From the NCBI RefSeq assembly GCF_017982655.1, contig NZ_JABXYX010000047.1:1-54037 (forward strand): a stretch of DNA of 54,037 nt, read 5' to 3'. This stretch comes from Brasilonema sp. CT11 (GTDB lineage Bacteria > Cyanobacteriota > Cyanobacteriia > Cyanobacteriales > Nostocaceae). Below are positions 16,991-26,467 of the stretch, piece by piece. The notes under the pieces are model-generated. The model was given only the letters and a program-made list of their open reading frames with translations. It was not told the DNA's origin and did no database searches. The position numbers and the translations under genes are program-made. Numbering within the stretch: position 1 is the stretch's first letter; every line of letters begins with the position of its first letter.

Positions 16991-17195
16991 TTTTTGTCTT
17001 ACCCTGTACTTCCTCAATAGCTTGTTGTACGTCCTTTTCTTGGTATAGTTTAGCATCTGCTCCATCTTTACCAGAAATTGTAAGTTTTCCTGCGTACAGA
17101 GGATGTATCCAGTTAGTGTGACTTCCTTTTCCTGGAAGTTCTGTAAAACCTGTTTGGCGAAGCATTTGCCTTAGTTCTCGAATTTTCTTTGGCAT
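16977..17195 (-). CDS. hicA: HicA-type mRNA interferase toxin
   Basis: A 72-residue dsRBD-like protein. ELRQMLRQTGFTELPGKGSHTNW carries the conserved GSH with the catalytic His, and KLTISGKDGADAK takes the place of the usual beta-strand block before the last helix (QQAIEEV). HicA toxins cleave mRNA and are blocked by HicB. The gene comes first and overlaps hicB, the standard order. Both genes appear intact, so this is probably a functional type II module. Confidence 0.88.
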   Translation of the reverse strand: MPKKIRELRQMLRQTGFTELPGKGSHTNWIHPLYAGKLTISGKDGADAKLYQEKDVQQAIEEVQGKTKNDEA

Positions 17196-17306
17196 TTCAA
17201 AGAGATCTTACATATTTTCTTTGCCAATTTCAATTGTACGTGTTACTACTGAATAATAGTTATCCTTTATGATTATGATAGACTGCAAATTGTCTTCGGA
17301 ATTCCC

Positions 17307-18305
17307 TTAGATATTCTTGAAGCAGTTAACCTTTGTTAATTCAGGAAAAAACTCTTTTGCGGCACAAGACACTAACATAGGATCTTCAATAGGGGGATTT
17401 GTTTTTGGAACAATGTGAGCCGCACTAACTTTTTTGAGAGTCCATTGAAAATCTTCTTTCCTATTATCAGCAATGCTTTTTACTTTAGTGTAGAAATATT
17501 CGCCGCGAGCCAAACGATTAGAACCTTGTTGTGCATCACACTTATAGGTATCATGCTCAGGTGATAAAGGTTTGTTATCTTTTGTGCCTAAAATAATTGT
17601 CATTGGTGTGCTAAAGGTCGTTTTCAAGTCCACAGATGGCAGTTTATCTCCAGTTTCTTTCTTGAAACCGCAGGGATAGTCTGTATGCTCATCGGGTATT
17701 GTGTACGAACCAGCCTCTGCGGCGACAGCCTTTTTGATATGTGCATGGGGCATAAAGATGACCATCCGATGCACGAACTGTGCGCCTGCAGAGTGACCAT
17801 AGAGATAGTAATTGGTTGTGTTGATTTTGGTGCTTGTTTTGACGAACGAAAAAATATTTTCAATTTCAGTAAACGCCCACTGGTTTTGGGGATTTAGCGT
17901 ATTAAGGTCTTGTGTAAACATATTGCCAAGGTTATACCCTGGGGCTAAAGGAAACCGCTTTTGTTGAAACTGGGGAGCAAGCAGGATAAAATTTGGATTG
18001 CCGCTGTCGTTGCCGTTGTAGATATTTCTCCAGTCATTTCTATAATCTTCAGCATTCCGTTTTTCGCCATGCATGGCGAATAGCACTTTAGTATTTGCCT
18101 CCAATTGATTAGGTAGGTAGTAGTAAACAGGGATAGAGAAATTGCCAGCTTCAACCTTGTAAAGGAAACAGCCCTCTCCCTTTTTCAACACCCTTAAAGT
18201 ACAACTATTATCTGAATGTGTTGAGACTAACTCAGATGCGTTGACCAAATGAGCAAAATAAAAGTAGAGCAAAGCGATCGTTATAAAAGCAAACAACCGT
18301 TTCAT
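17307..18305 (-). CDS. Secreted alpha/beta hydrolase
   Basis: A 332-residue protein with an N-terminal signal peptide (LFAFITIALLYFYFAHLVNA). The nucleophile elbow YGHSAGAQF is near residue 170, with VLFAMHGEKR near 75 as the oxyanion-hole strand. An acid in ILGTKDNKP near 239 and a His in VSAAHIVP near 293 complete a plausible Ser-Asp-His triad. It recalls poly(3-hydroxyalkanoate) depolymerase/esterase LpqC-like enzymes, but the substrate is not evident. Several cysteines suggest disulfides in the periplasm or outside. No operon partner is obvious. Confidence 0.8.
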   Translation of the reverse strand: MKRLFAFITIALLYFYFAHLVNASELVSTHSDNSCTLRVLKKGEGCFLYKVEAGNFSIPVYYYLPNQLEANTKVLFAMHGEKRNAEDYRNDWRNIYNGNDSGNPNFILLAPQFQQKRFPLAPGYNLGNMFTQDLNTLNPQNQWAFTEIENIFSFVKTSTKINTTNYYLYGHSAGAQFVHRMVIFMPHAHIKKAVAAEAGSYTIPDEHTDYPCGFKKETGDKLPSVDLKTTFSTPMTIILGTKDNKPLSPEHDTYKCDAQQGSNRLARGEYFYTKVKSIADNRKEDFQWTLKKVSAAHIVPKTNPPIEDPMLVSCAAKEFFPELTKVNCFKNI

Positions 18306-18315
18306 GAATTAAAAC

Positions 18316-18468
18316 CTATAACGGGGCATTTTTGAGAGGCTTTTTTACTTGAGCATATTTAGTGCAAGAAGGTTCTAAATCAACTAAAATTTCTGCTCCA
18401 TCTGGTATGGTGTCCACTGGCTCTAATAGCTCGATGGTTTGACCGCGTTTAATTCCTCTAATTTTCAT
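18316..18468 (-). CDS. Small 50-residue protein, antitoxin-like
   Basis: ATG at 18466-18468, stop at 18316-18318. AGAGGA lies eight bases upstream, a good ribosome-binding site. It begins MKIRGIKRGQTIELLEP and continues IPDGAEILVDLEP, a strand-turn-strand pattern resembling small cyanobacterial proteins often found as antitoxin partners. No toxin gene (PIN or RelE) adjoins it: the downstream gene is the secreted hydrolase, 10 bases away. A role is not assigned. Confidence 0.6.
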   Translation of the reverse strand: MKIRGIKRGQTIELLEPVDTIPDGAEILVDLEPSCTKYAQVKKPLKNAPL

Positions 18469-18547
18469 CTGCTGAGTTCCTCTTGTAATGGTTATACGAT
18501 GCGTTATCCCTTGCGCCTAACGCATCCTACAGAAAATGTTTACTAGC

Positions 18548-19351
18548 TCATTCAGGTTGTGGCTTTTGAAAAGCATACACATCTTTTATAACTCGCACCC
18601 AACCATCAGAAACAGATTCGAGAATGCGATCGCCCTTTTCTTTTGTTGCAACTGTCGGATCTCCCACCACTCCACTTTTGCTTATATCTCGTGTCGCCCA
18701 TGCAAAGGGTAACTTACCCTCAATACTCAACAAACTTCCTTCTGGCTGTTCTGGCGGATACTCTGCAACAGCAGCGTCCATTTTCACTTGTTCTGGTAAA
18801 ATAGCCAGCATCAGGCTAGTTTCTGCATCCCCTGCATGAATACCTACTTGTTTTTCCTTTAGCGTCACTAATTCCGAAGTGATATGCGGGACTCGCCAGG
18901 TAAACAGCGGAAATACTAAAAACTCATCATACTTAATATGCAAATCCCGCGCGACAATTTCCATAACTTGGGGTTGTCCCCCGTGGGAGTTCATCAACAC
19001 CAATTTCCGAAACCCAGCACGGTAAACACTTTCTCCAACTTCCATCAGAGTTGCTATGAGAGTTTCAGCGCCCAGAGTCATTGTACCGGGAAAGTGCCAG
19101 TGTTCATTCGATTTGCCGTAATATAAGATTGGCAGAGCATATGCTGGGATGCTTGTATCTAGCTTTTCCAACGCTTTTCCCAGAACCGCCATACCAATGG
19201 CAGCATCGACAATTAACGGCAGATGAGGACCATGTTGTTCAATTGCCCCTACTGGTTGGATAATGACTACATCTTCCTTGTTTGGCATTGCTTGGATGTC
19301 AGTCCAACTGAGGTAGGGAAAAAAGCGTTTTGGGGGAATAAAGCTGTGCAT
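18548..19351 (-). CDS. Creatininase-family amidohydrolase
   Basis: About 267 residues from the ATG at 19349-19351; a TTG at 19408 would add 19 residues with no family similarity. The creatininase metal-binding pattern is complete: QPVGAIEQHGPHLPL (E and H ligands), VDAAIG, HWHFPGTMTLG, MNSHGGQPQ and HAGDAETS. Family enzymes use two divalent metals to open cyclic or linear amides, including creatinine and F420/riboflavin or mycofactocin pathway intermediates. The substrate here is unknown. It is transcribed away from the ROK kinase gene. Confidence 0.88.
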   Translation of the reverse strand: MHSFIPPKRFFPYLSWTDIQAMPNKEDVVIIQPVGAIEQHGPHLPLIVDAAIGMAVLGKALEKLDTSIPAYALPILYYGKSNEHWHFPGTMTLGAETLIATLMEVGESVYRAGFRKLVLMNSHGGQPQVMEIVARDLHIKYDEFLVFPLFTWRVPHITSELVTLKEKQVGIHAGDAETSLMLAILPEQVKMDAAVAEYPPEQPEGSLLSIEGKLPFAWATRDISKSGVVGDPTVATKEKGDRILESVSDGWVRVIKDVYAFQKPQPE

Positions 19352-19604
19352 ATATTCAACAAAGTTTGGAGCACTATTTGCTGATTTTACAAAAGTTATG
19401 AGGAACAAAGCTAGATTTTTCAGATGTTGAAGTCAGAAGCAGAAAAAAGTATGATAAATTGCCACTTTTGTAAGCTATTTCAAAGACAAAATCGAGCTTT
19501 GTATAGATTGTATAATCGGCAGAAAAGCCTAACCTCAATTGGTTATTGCTTAGATACTGTAGACAATATCAACCAGTTAGTAAACACTCACGAGAGAAAA
19601 CCCA

Positions 19605-20312
19605 ATGGTTGAAAATAATGGAGCTATCCGCACCCTATCGGTTGACATTGGTGGTAGTGGTGTCAAAGTTATAGTTTTGGATATTACGGGAAAAGGCTTA
19701 ACAGAAAGAGCGCGAACAGAAACACCGCAACCTGCAAAATCAGAACCTGTAATTGATGCAATTGTAAAGCTAGCAGCGACTCAAGGTGAGTTTCATCGCG
19801 TTTCGGTGGGTTTTCCTGGTGTCGTGCGCAATGGAGTGACGGAAACAGCTGTGAACTTAGATCCAGATTGGATCGGGTTTGATTTGGCTACAGCATTATC
19901 AAAGCGTTTGGACAAACCTGTACGGGCGATAAATGATGCCGATATGCAAGGTTTGGGGGCAATTTCTGGAAAAGGTGTGGAATTGGTAATTACACTGGGT
20001 ACGGGCTTTGGTTCCGCTTTATTTGTAGATGGTAAACTCGTGCCGAATTTGGAAATGGGACATCATGAGTTTCGTAAAGGAGAGACTTACGAAGAACAGC
20101 TAGGACGTGCAACCCTGGAAAAGGTAGGTGAAAAGAAATGGAACAGGCGATTAGAAAAGGCGATCGCATCTCTAGAACATCTGTTCAATTATGATTATCT
20201 GTATATCGGCGGTGGTGAAGCGAAAAAGGTGGATATCAAATTACCACCAAATGTGAAGATTATCCCCAATATCACTGGTTTATTGGGTGGTATCGCTTTG
20301 TGGAAAGATTGA
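19605..20312 (+). CDS. ppgK: ROK-family polyphosphate glucokinase
   Basis: A 235-residue ROK kinase. TLSVDIGGSGVKVIVLDI (residues 7-24) is the phosphate-binding loop, VGFPGVVRNG the sugar-binding strand, NDADMQGLG the catalytic Asp loop, and TLGTGFGSALFVDG the second phosphate motif. The H of MGHHEFRKG contacts sugar; the family's zinc-binding Cys cluster is absent, as in strict polyphosphate glucokinases. Such enzymes phosphorylate glucose with polyphosphate or ATP. A terminator-like hairpin for the opposite strand begins directly after the stop. Confidence 0.85.
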   Translation: MVENNGAIRTLSVDIGGSGVKVIVLDITGKGLTERARTETPQPAKSEPVIDAIVKLAATQGEFHRVSVGFPGVVRNGVTETAVNLDPDWIGFDLATALSKRLDKPVRAINDADMQGLGAISGKGVELVITLGTGFGSALFVDGKLVPNLEMGHHEFRKGETYEEQLGRATLEKVGEKKWNRRLEKAIASLEHLFNYDYLYIGGGEAKKVDIKLPPNVKIIPNITGLLGGIALWKD

Positions 20313-20316
20313 AGAG

Positions 20317-20358
20317 AAAAAGAAAACAAAAGGACTAAGGCAAAAGAGCTTTAGTCCT
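20317..20358 (-). terminator. Rho-independent terminator of the ABC efflux operon
   Basis: Read on the minus strand, AGGACTAA (20351-20358) pairs with TTAGTCCT (20331-20338) across a 12-base loop, followed by a T-rich tract (TTTTGTTTTC) down to about 20317. It lies 40 bases past the stop of the last permease gene. Read from the other side it could also slow ppgK transcripts. Confidence 0.75.
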
Positions 20359-20397
20359 GATGCTCGAAATTTCGCAAATGACACAGCACTAGATAAC

Positions 20398-21546
20398 TCA
20401 TCCCAACTGTCGTCGGAATTGACGGATACTCAAAGTTATCAACACCGTAGCAAAAACCAGTAAAATTAACACCTGACGCCAAAGCGTCTCGATACCAACT
20501 CCTTTGAGCAAAATTCCCCGACAAACTTCGATAAAGTAGCGCAAGGGATCTAGATAAGTCAGCCATTGCACAAAAGTAGGCATACTAGAAATTGGTGTCG
20601 TCGCTCCACATAAAAGAACTAATGGCGGGTTAATAAAAAAGGCTGTTAGTTGTGTTTGCTGTTCGCTTTTTGAATAGGAAGCAATCAAAATACCAATGCT
20701 GATACCTACCGTGAAGTAAAGCACAGCAATCATGAGAAACACGAGCAAATTACCTCGCAATGGGACACCAAACACCAGCCTTGCTATACCAACAGCAATT
20801 AAAACATCTAAACTCAGCAGAATAAGTAATGGACTCACCTTAGCCAAGATAACTTCTGTGTTAGAAGCTGGAGTCATAACCAACTGCTCAATAGTCCCCG
20901 CTTCTTTTTCTCGCACGACTAATGATGCAGCAGCTTGAGAACCGATAACTGTTAGGACAATTCCAAACAGCCCCGACACAATAAACCAAGAAGTTTCTAG
21001 CCCCGGATTATAGAATACTGAAGTTTTAACTTCCACTTTATTGCGCCGAGAAGCTACAGTCTCGCCATTTTTATTTGTATGACGCGAATTATAATCACTG
21101 ACTAATTGACTAATATAACTAGAAGCAATCCTTGCTGTATTTGCATCAACAGCATCGTACAATGCTTGTAATTGAACTGTACGTCTCCTCGCAATATCAT
21201 CAGCAAATTCTGGAGGAATTGTGAAACCTACAGTTAGCTTCCCAGTTGCTAAATCAGCAATCATATCTTTTTGGTCAGGATAATATCGACTAATGACAAA
21301 CGCATCAGTTTGCTTAAGAATTTCTACAAACTCACGAGAAGCACTGCTGTGACTATAGTCAGTAATGCCAACCTTAAGGTCTTGAATCTCTGGATTGAGA
21401 GCAAAACCAAACACCATTAAAAATACAGTCGGCGGTACGAGCAACTGAATCACAAGTTGACGATTACGAAATATCTGAGCGAACTCTTTCTGAAAGAGCG
21501 CCCAAAAACGACTGCCCAAAATTGTATCTATTAAAATTGAAAACAT
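20398..21546 (-). CDS. ABC-2 type transporter permease (second permease)
   Basis: A 382-residue ABC-2 permease. One N-terminal hydrophobic helix (LVIQLLVPPTVFLMVFGFAL), a large extracytoplasmic domain (about 60-170) and five more helices at the C-terminal half, with the ABC-2 signature VREKEAGTIEQLVMTPAS near 211. It resembles YhhJ/YbhR. Last gene of the TetR-HlyD-ATPase-permease-permease operon; with the neighbouring permease it should form a heterodimeric channel for drug or lipid export. Confidence 0.9.
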   Translation of the reverse strand: MFSILIDTILGSRFWALFQKEFAQIFRNRQLVIQLLVPPTVFLMVFGFALNPEIQDLKVGITDYSHSSASREFVEILKQTDAFVISRYYPDQKDMIADLATGKLTVGFTIPPEFADDIARRRTVQLQALYDAVDANTARIASSYISQLVSDYNSRHTNKNGETVASRRNKVEVKTSVFYNPGLETSWFIVSGLFGIVLTVIGSQAAASLVVREKEAGTIEQLVMTPASNTEVILAKVSPLLILLSLDVLIAVGIARLVFGVPLRGNLLVFLMIAVLYFTVGISIGILIASYSKSEQQTQLTAFFINPPLVLLCGATTPISSMPTFVQWLTYLDPLRYFIEVCRGILLKGVGIETLWRQVLILLVFATVLITLSIRQFRRQLG

Positions 21547-21716
21547 ACTATAGCATTCCTAAATATTTTGTGAAACTGGGATGCTCCCGTGAAACTCTCT
21601 TTTCTCTCTTTCTTGGCGTTCTAGCCTACGGCACGCCGCTGCGCGTCTAAGGCGACTTGGCGGTTCGATAAATTCTCACAACTCATCTAGAATTACTATA
21701 GATAATTTTGAATTGT

Positions 21717-22823
21717 TCAAGAACCCAATTGCATTTTTTGTAATTTGCCCCAAGCCAAGAAGAAAAATAGGCTTGCAAGCAGTGTCAAAGCAAGTACCGG
21801 AGACCAAACTCCCAACCAACCCACGCCGCGAGCATAAGCATCGCGAGTTACTTCAATATAATACCGAGCAGGGATAATACTAGAAACCCAACGAATACCA
21901 ACTGGGATATTATTTACTGGGTAAATAAAACCCGATAACTGAAGTGATAACAAAAAAGCTGTGAATGCTACCGCTTGGATCGCAGCACTTTGTACTTTAG
22001 TATTGCAGCCTATAAAGATTCCCCAAAAGACACCGCAAGCAATGTAAAGCATTGAACTAAAAATCATCGGTGTGGGATCGCCAACAAACCGCAAACCAAA
22101 GAATAGCCAAGCTTCAATATTGACAAATAATACTTCTGCCATACCCACCAGCCAAAATGCTGCTGCTTTACCTAGCAAGTATTCGATACCTGTTAAACTA
22201 GAAGCATAAACTTGGAGTATTGTCCCTTGTTCATACTCTTTTGCTGTTGCTAAACCAGCCAAAAGTGGAGGAAACAAAGTAACAGTAATCGCAATAGCGC
22301 CAGGACCAATATATCTCAATGTTTCTAAGCCGGGGTTATACCACAACCGAGATTGGAGACTCACAAGGGGATTTTTGCTACCACGCAGATTTTCTACAAA
22401 AGCATTGGTAGTCGCCTTGGCATAACCCCTGACAATATTAGCAGTGTTGGCATCAGTACCATCAACCAAAATTTGGACTTCGGCTGTACGTCCACTCCGT
22501 TTTAAATCCCGCGAGAACTTTGGAGGAATAATTAAACCTGCTGCGACTGAACCTTTATCCAGCAATCGGGGTACATTGATCTGTGGTCCAGAAGCAATGA
22601 TATTGAACTTATTAGTACGCTCAAAGGTGGCAATATACTCGCGGCTATTGGGTGTCAAATCTAAATCTTGAATAGCAAAGTTAATTTTGTTTACCTCTAG
22701 GGATACCGCAAAGCCAAATAACAAGAGCAGTATCAATGGCAACAAGAGTGCTAGTGTGAGAGTGAGGCGATCGCGGCCCAGTTGCGTTAATTCTTTTACA
22801 GTCTGAGCAAATACACGTTTCAT
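21717..22823 (-). CDS. ABC-2 type transporter permease (first permease)
   Basis: A 368-residue ABC-2 permease with the same layout as its neighbour: an N-terminal helix (LTLALLLPLILLLLFGFAV), an external domain and a C-terminal helix bundle with the motif ATAKEYEQGTILQVYASS near 190. It resembles YbhS. The gene is followed by a 170-base gap with a small dispersed repeat, then the second permease. Short tandem repeats lie just upstream of its ATG (22828-22862). Confidence 0.9.
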   Translation of the reverse strand: MKRVFAQTVKELTQLGRDRLTLTLALLLPLILLLLFGFAVSLEVNKINFAIQDLDLTPNSREYIATFERTNKFNIIASGPQINVPRLLDKGSVAAGLIIPPKFSRDLKRSGRTAEVQILVDGTDANTANIVRGYAKATTNAFVENLRGSKNPLVSLQSRLWYNPGLETLRYIGPGAIAITVTLFPPLLAGLATAKEYEQGTILQVYASSLTGIEYLLGKAAAFWLVGMAEVLFVNIEAWLFFGLRFVGDPTPMIFSSMLYIACGVFWGIFIGCNTKVQSAAIQAVAFTAFLLSLQLSGFIYPVNNIPVGIRWVSSIIPARYYIEVTRDAYARGVGWLGVWSPVLALTLLASLFFFLAWGKLQKMQLGS

Positions 22824-22827
22824 AATT

Positions 22828-22930
22828 ATTAGTCATTAGTCATTGGTCATTAGTCATTAGTCAAAAATTATCCCCCCCCCATCTCCCCTGCTCCCCTGCT
22901 CCCTTGCTCCCCTGCTCCCTGCTCCCTACT
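22828..22930. repeat. Short tandem repeats (STRR-like)
   Basis: Five 7-mers of ATTAGTC (one with a G) at 22828-22862, followed after a C-run by CTCCCCTG-type 8-mers from 22883 to about 22930. Such short tandem repeats are a known feature of heterocystous cyanobacteria. They fill the space between the ATPase and permease genes. Confidence 0.85.
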
Positions 22931-22931
22931 C

Positions 22932-24908
22932 CTAATCCACCGGTACATCTAAACCACGCTGTCGCGCCTGTTCCACCACACTGATAAACACGTCTTCCAA
23001 AGAAAACCCAATTTCTCTATGGTTTTGCATTTTTATTCCAGACTCTTTTAACCAGTTCTCAACTTGGAGAATCTGTGTTTGTGGCTCATCCAAAACTGTA
23101 TGCAGGCGCGATCCAAAAATAGATACCCGCCAACGCTCTAACCGCTGCTTGAGCAAATCCGAAGCGGCTTGCAATGGTTCACATTCCCATTCCACCAATT
23201 GTCCTGGCTGTTCTTGTTTCACTTGACGTGGTGTTCCTTGAGCAACGAGTTCTCCCGCAACCATGAATCCCAAGCGGTGACACTGTTCGGCTTCTTCCAG
23301 ATAATGAGTCGTCACGAGTATCGCCATACCTTCATTTGCAAATTGGTTAATCCAGCGCCAAAATTCTCTTCTGGCTAAGGGATCAACACCAGAAGTCGGC
23401 TCGTCAAGAAACACAACTTTTGGTTCATGCATCACTGCTGCGCCAAAAGCCACCCGCTGCTTCCAACCGCCTGGTAAGTCGGCCGTTAGCCTATCCTCTT
23501 GCCCGGCTAAATCACTCATTTGGAGTACCCAGTTTTTCTTCTGTTGTCGATGGCGGCGAGGAACACCATAAACACCACAATAAAACTCTAAATTTTGTCC
23601 TATCGTCAGGTCATCATAGAGGGTAAACTTTTGCGACATGTAACCGAGTTTTTGCCGCACTTCTGCACTACGTAATTCACCCGTTTCTCCTACTAGCATC
23701 ACTTTACCAGAACTAGCTGGTAGTAAACCACAGAGCATTTTAATAGTTGTTGTCTTGCCAGCACCATTTGCCCCCAAAAGACCAAAGACTTCACCATATT
23801 TAATATTTAAATTAATATTCTTAACTGCGTGGAAATTACCAAAAACTCTATTGAGATTTTCCGCCCCAATCGCTGTTCCTTCAGATTTTTCTTGACGGAA
23901 AATGCGGGGATAGTTGCTTGCAGAAGTCTCTCCTTTGAGTTCCCGCAACCGAGCGACAAAAGTGTTTTCTAGTGTTGGGGTATCTGTGGTAAAATGTTCA
24001 AGTGGAATGTTTTGCTCCTCTAGAATGTGGCGAATTCTGTGACTTGTTTCTTTGGGAGCGTTTGTGAGGACATCTAGGCGATCGCCAAAGCGTTGCACGT
24101 CCGACACCAAATCTCGTAAATCAACGTTGGTGTTCAGGATGTCGGCTGCTTTATCTAGCTGCGCCACGGGTAGATAAACTTCTAACCGTTCCACGCCCAA
24201 GCTGGCTTTCACCTTGGCTGGTGTATCGCACTGCTGAATTTTACCATCATACATTAAAGCAATTCGGGAACAGCGTTCTGCTTCATCCAAGTAAGGCGTA
24301 GCAACAACTGTTGTCATCCCTTCGGTGACAGCAAGTTCCGCTAAAATATCCCAAAACTCGCGGCGCGATACTGGATCGACACCTGTTGTTGGCTCATCTA
24401 ATAATAAAATTTTCGGCTGGTGAATAAGCGCACAGCACAAAGCAAGTTTCTGCTTCATTCCACCAGAGAGGCGTCCGGCTAAACGTTGTTTAAACTGTGC
24501 TAAGTCCAGTAACTTTAAATAGTGTTTGCTACGCTTTTTAAAAGCCGTGTCACTTACTTCGCGTAAACCTGCTGCATAACGCAGATTTTCCTCAATGCTC
24601 ATGTCTTGGTATAAACTGAAGCGCTGGGTCAGGTAGCCCATTTGCAGGCGCACGTCCCAAGGTTTGGAATCAAATACTTCGACGATACCGCTTGTTTGTG
24701 GCATCACTCCTGAGAGAATTTGAAATGTGGTGGTTTTGCCTGCTCCATCAGGTCCAATCAGTCCAAAAATCTCGCATTGATAGATGTCTATGTTTATACC
24801 GGCGACGGCTTCAGTTTGTTTGTTGTAGCTGTGTCGTAAGTCTCGGATGGAGATGACGGGGGAGTTGGTACGTTTTTGTGGAGGGTTTGTTTGGAGAGTT
24901 GCTGTCAT
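22932..24908 (-). CDS. ABC transporter ATP-binding protein with two fused ATPase domains (YbhF-like)
   Basis: About 658 residues from the ATG at 24906-24908; the frame extends further upstream only through a dispersed repeat. Two complete ABC ATPase domains are fused. Domain 1 has GPDGAGKTTTFQ (Walker A), LSGGMKQKLALC (signature) and ILLLDEPTTGVD (Walker B). Domain 2 has GANGAGKTTTIK, LPGGWKQRVAFG and VVFLDEPTSGVD. One chain should energise both permeases of the operon. The two domains differ, as in YbhF. Together with the HlyD adaptor this is a tripartite efflux system. Confidence 0.93.
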   Translation of the reverse strand: MTATLQTNPPQKRTNSPVISIRDLRHSYNKQTEAVAGINIDIYQCEIFGLIGPDGAGKTTTFQILSGVMPQTSGIVEVFDSKPWDVRLQMGYLTQRFSLYQDMSIEENLRYAAGLREVSDTAFKKRSKHYLKLLDLAQFKQRLAGRLSGGMKQKLALCCALIHQPKILLLDEPTTGVDPVSRREFWDILAELAVTEGMTTVVATPYLDEAERCSRIALMYDGKIQQCDTPAKVKASLGVERLEVYLPVAQLDKAADILNTNVDLRDLVSDVQRFGDRLDVLTNAPKETSHRIRHILEEQNIPLEHFTTDTPTLENTFVARLRELKGETSASNYPRIFRQEKSEGTAIGAENLNRVFGNFHAVKNINLNIKYGEVFGLLGANGAGKTTTIKMLCGLLPASSGKVMLVGETGELRSAEVRQKLGYMSQKFTLYDDLTIGQNLEFYCGVYGVPRRHRQQKKNWVLQMSDLAGQEDRLTADLPGGWKQRVAFGAAVMHEPKVVFLDEPTSGVDPLARREFWRWINQFANEGMAILVTTHYLEEAEQCHRLGFMVAGELVAQGTPRQVKQEQPGQLVEWECEPLQAASDLLKQRLERWRVSIFGSRLHTVLDEPQTQILQVENWLKESGIKMQNHREIGFSLEDVFISVVEQARQRGLDVPVD

Positions 24909-24929
24909 GATAATGAACCGCAGAGACGC

Positions 24930-25125
24930 AGAGGAGCCAGTGCGTTGGGCGGGTTTCCCGACTTGTAGCACCTGGCGTGACGCAGAGGAGAGAAAAAAGA
25001 GAGAGTGAAGATGAGGGAGAGACTTCTAATTTTGAATTTTTAATTTTGCGGAAAGTTGCCAGGAGGAGCCAGTACTGCAGGAGGGTTTCCCTCCGTAGGT
25101 ATCTGGCGTTGGTTTCCCGACAGAG
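24930..25125. repeat. GC-rich dispersed palindromic repeats
   Basis: Two blocks, GAGCCAGTGCGTTGGGCGGG and GAGCCAGTACTGCAGGAGGG with CCCTCCGTAGGTATCTGGCG, lie between the HlyD and ATPase genes and separate them by about 225 bases. The second block recurs nearly unchanged at 50079-50130. No gene is present. Confidence 0.75.
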
Positions 25126-25133
25126 CAAACTTT

Positions 25134-26426
25134 TCAAGACGACTTTTGAATTGTTTTGTCTTGTTCTGGTACAAGAATTCGTCCGTCAGCGGGCATTCCT
25201 GGTTTTGCTAAGCCTTGGGGATTTTTCAGGGTGAGTTCTACGCCAAAGACTTGAGTGATTCTGTCTTTTTTGAAATAAGTGTTTTCTGGGGTGAAGCTGG
25301 CTTTGGGATCTATGCGAGTGACTGTTGCTTGTAGGGGTTGTTTGGGAAGTGCATCTAAGTAAACTAGTCCTGACTGACCTACTCTGACTTTGCCGATTTC
25401 TCCTTCGGAAATGAAGCCACGCAGGTAAAGATTGTCGAGATTCACGATTGTTAGCAGTGGTGCGCCGGCTGCTACGACTTCGCCTGGTTCAACGGAACGG
25501 GTGATGACGTTACCGGATAATGGGCTATTTACGACTAAGTAGTTCAAGTTGGCTTGAGTCTGGGCTTGTGTTGCTTGGGCGTTGCTGACTTCTTCTTGTG
25601 CTACTGCGATATCAGTACCGGCTTGAGCAATTTGCTTCTGGATTTGTAGTGCTGCAGCTGCTTTGATTGGTGGATTGTTCAGAGTGGCTTGAGCTTGGGT
25701 GAGGATTCCTTGAGCCGACTGAACTTGCTGTCTGGCTGCATCAACGTTCGCTTGAGCCGTTTGTGCAGTAGTATCATACTCATCCTGGGTTTGGGCTGAC
25801 ACAGCGCCTTGGGTAAACAAGTTTTTATACCGTTGTTGTTTGACTTGTGCTAGCTTAAGATTTGCCTGAGCTTGAACAAGCTGGGCGCGAGTTGCGGCTA
25901 CAGACTTTTCAGCTTCCCAGACTTTCCCCTGACTTTCTTGCTTAACTTGCTGCGTGGTTAAATTGGCTTGTTCGAGTTCGGCTTCTAAGATGGGTAACTG
26001 TTGGCGGCTACGCCTCAAACTTTCCTGGGCGGAACGCACTTTGGCTTGTGCTCCCTGCAACTGAGCACGCAATTCGGAGTCGTCAATTTGCACTAATAAC
26101 TGACCAGGTTTAACGATATCTCCTTCCCTAACAGCAACTTTGGCAATTCGACCACCTGTTTTAGCAGAGACATCGGTTTCGTAACCTTCAATACGCCCAC
26201 TTAAAAATAGACCACTAGGCTCAGGCTGATAAAAAAATACGCGATAAATTCCGTATCCTAGCCCTGCGAGGAGTGCGATCGCCCCCAAAATCACCACTGG
26301 TTTGGGGATACGTCGTCGTGGCTTCTGCGGTGATGGCTGAGGTTGGGATGATTGCTCTTTTTCTTTGACAAGAGTGCTGCTAGTTTGTTTAGAGTCTTGG
26401 GAAGGTTCGGTCGGCGTTTGTGTCAT
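25134..26426 (-). CDS. HlyD-family periplasmic adaptor of the efflux system
   Basis: A 430-residue membrane-fusion protein. Residues 1-40 are polar and rich in Pro and Gln, followed by one transmembrane anchor (VVILGAIALLAGLGYGIY). The lipoyl/barrel-sandwich half motif is GGRIAKVAVREGDIVKPGQLL near 92 and its partner is LVVNSPLSGNVITRSVEPGEVV near 300. Between them is a long alpha-helical hairpin rich in Ala and Gln (about 125-290). It resembles YbhG. It links the inner-membrane ABC complex to an outer-membrane channel, which is not encoded nearby. Second gene of the TetR operon. Confidence 0.92.
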   Translation of the reverse strand: MTQTPTEPSQDSKQTSSTLVKEKEQSSQPQPSPQKPRRRIPKPVVILGAIALLAGLGYGIYRVFFYQPEPSGLFLSGRIEGYETDVSAKTGGRIAKVAVREGDIVKPGQLLVQIDDSELRAQLQGAQAKVRSAQESLRRSRQQLPILEAELEQANLTTQQVKQESQGKVWEAEKSVAATRAQLVQAQANLKLAQVKQQRYKNLFTQGAVSAQTQDEYDTTAQTAQANVDAARQQVQSAQGILTQAQATLNNPPIKAAAALQIQKQIAQAGTDIAVAQEEVSNAQATQAQTQANLNYLVVNSPLSGNVITRSVEPGEVVAAGAPLLTIVNLDNLYLRGFISEGEIGKVRVGQSGLVYLDALPKQPLQATVTRIDPKASFTPENTYFKKDRITQVFGVELTLKNPQGLAKPGMPADGRILVPEQDKTIQKSS

Positions 26427-26467
26427 AACGACTCCGTGGGTGGTGAAAAATTTTGGAAATTTAAAAC

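Noticed and set aside
19424-19612. 62-codon frame ahead of ppgK
   Set aside because: TTG start without ribosome-binding site, no similarity, overlaps the ppgK start.
22828-22930. Heptamer and octamer tandem repeats considered as iteron origin
   Set aside because: They sit inside an operon, lack a replication gene, and match the short tandem repeats typical of filamentous cyanobacteria.
24811-25137. Minus-strand frame of 108 codons upstream of the ABC ATPase gene
   Set aside because: It reads through dispersed repeats and overlaps the ATPase gene out of frame.
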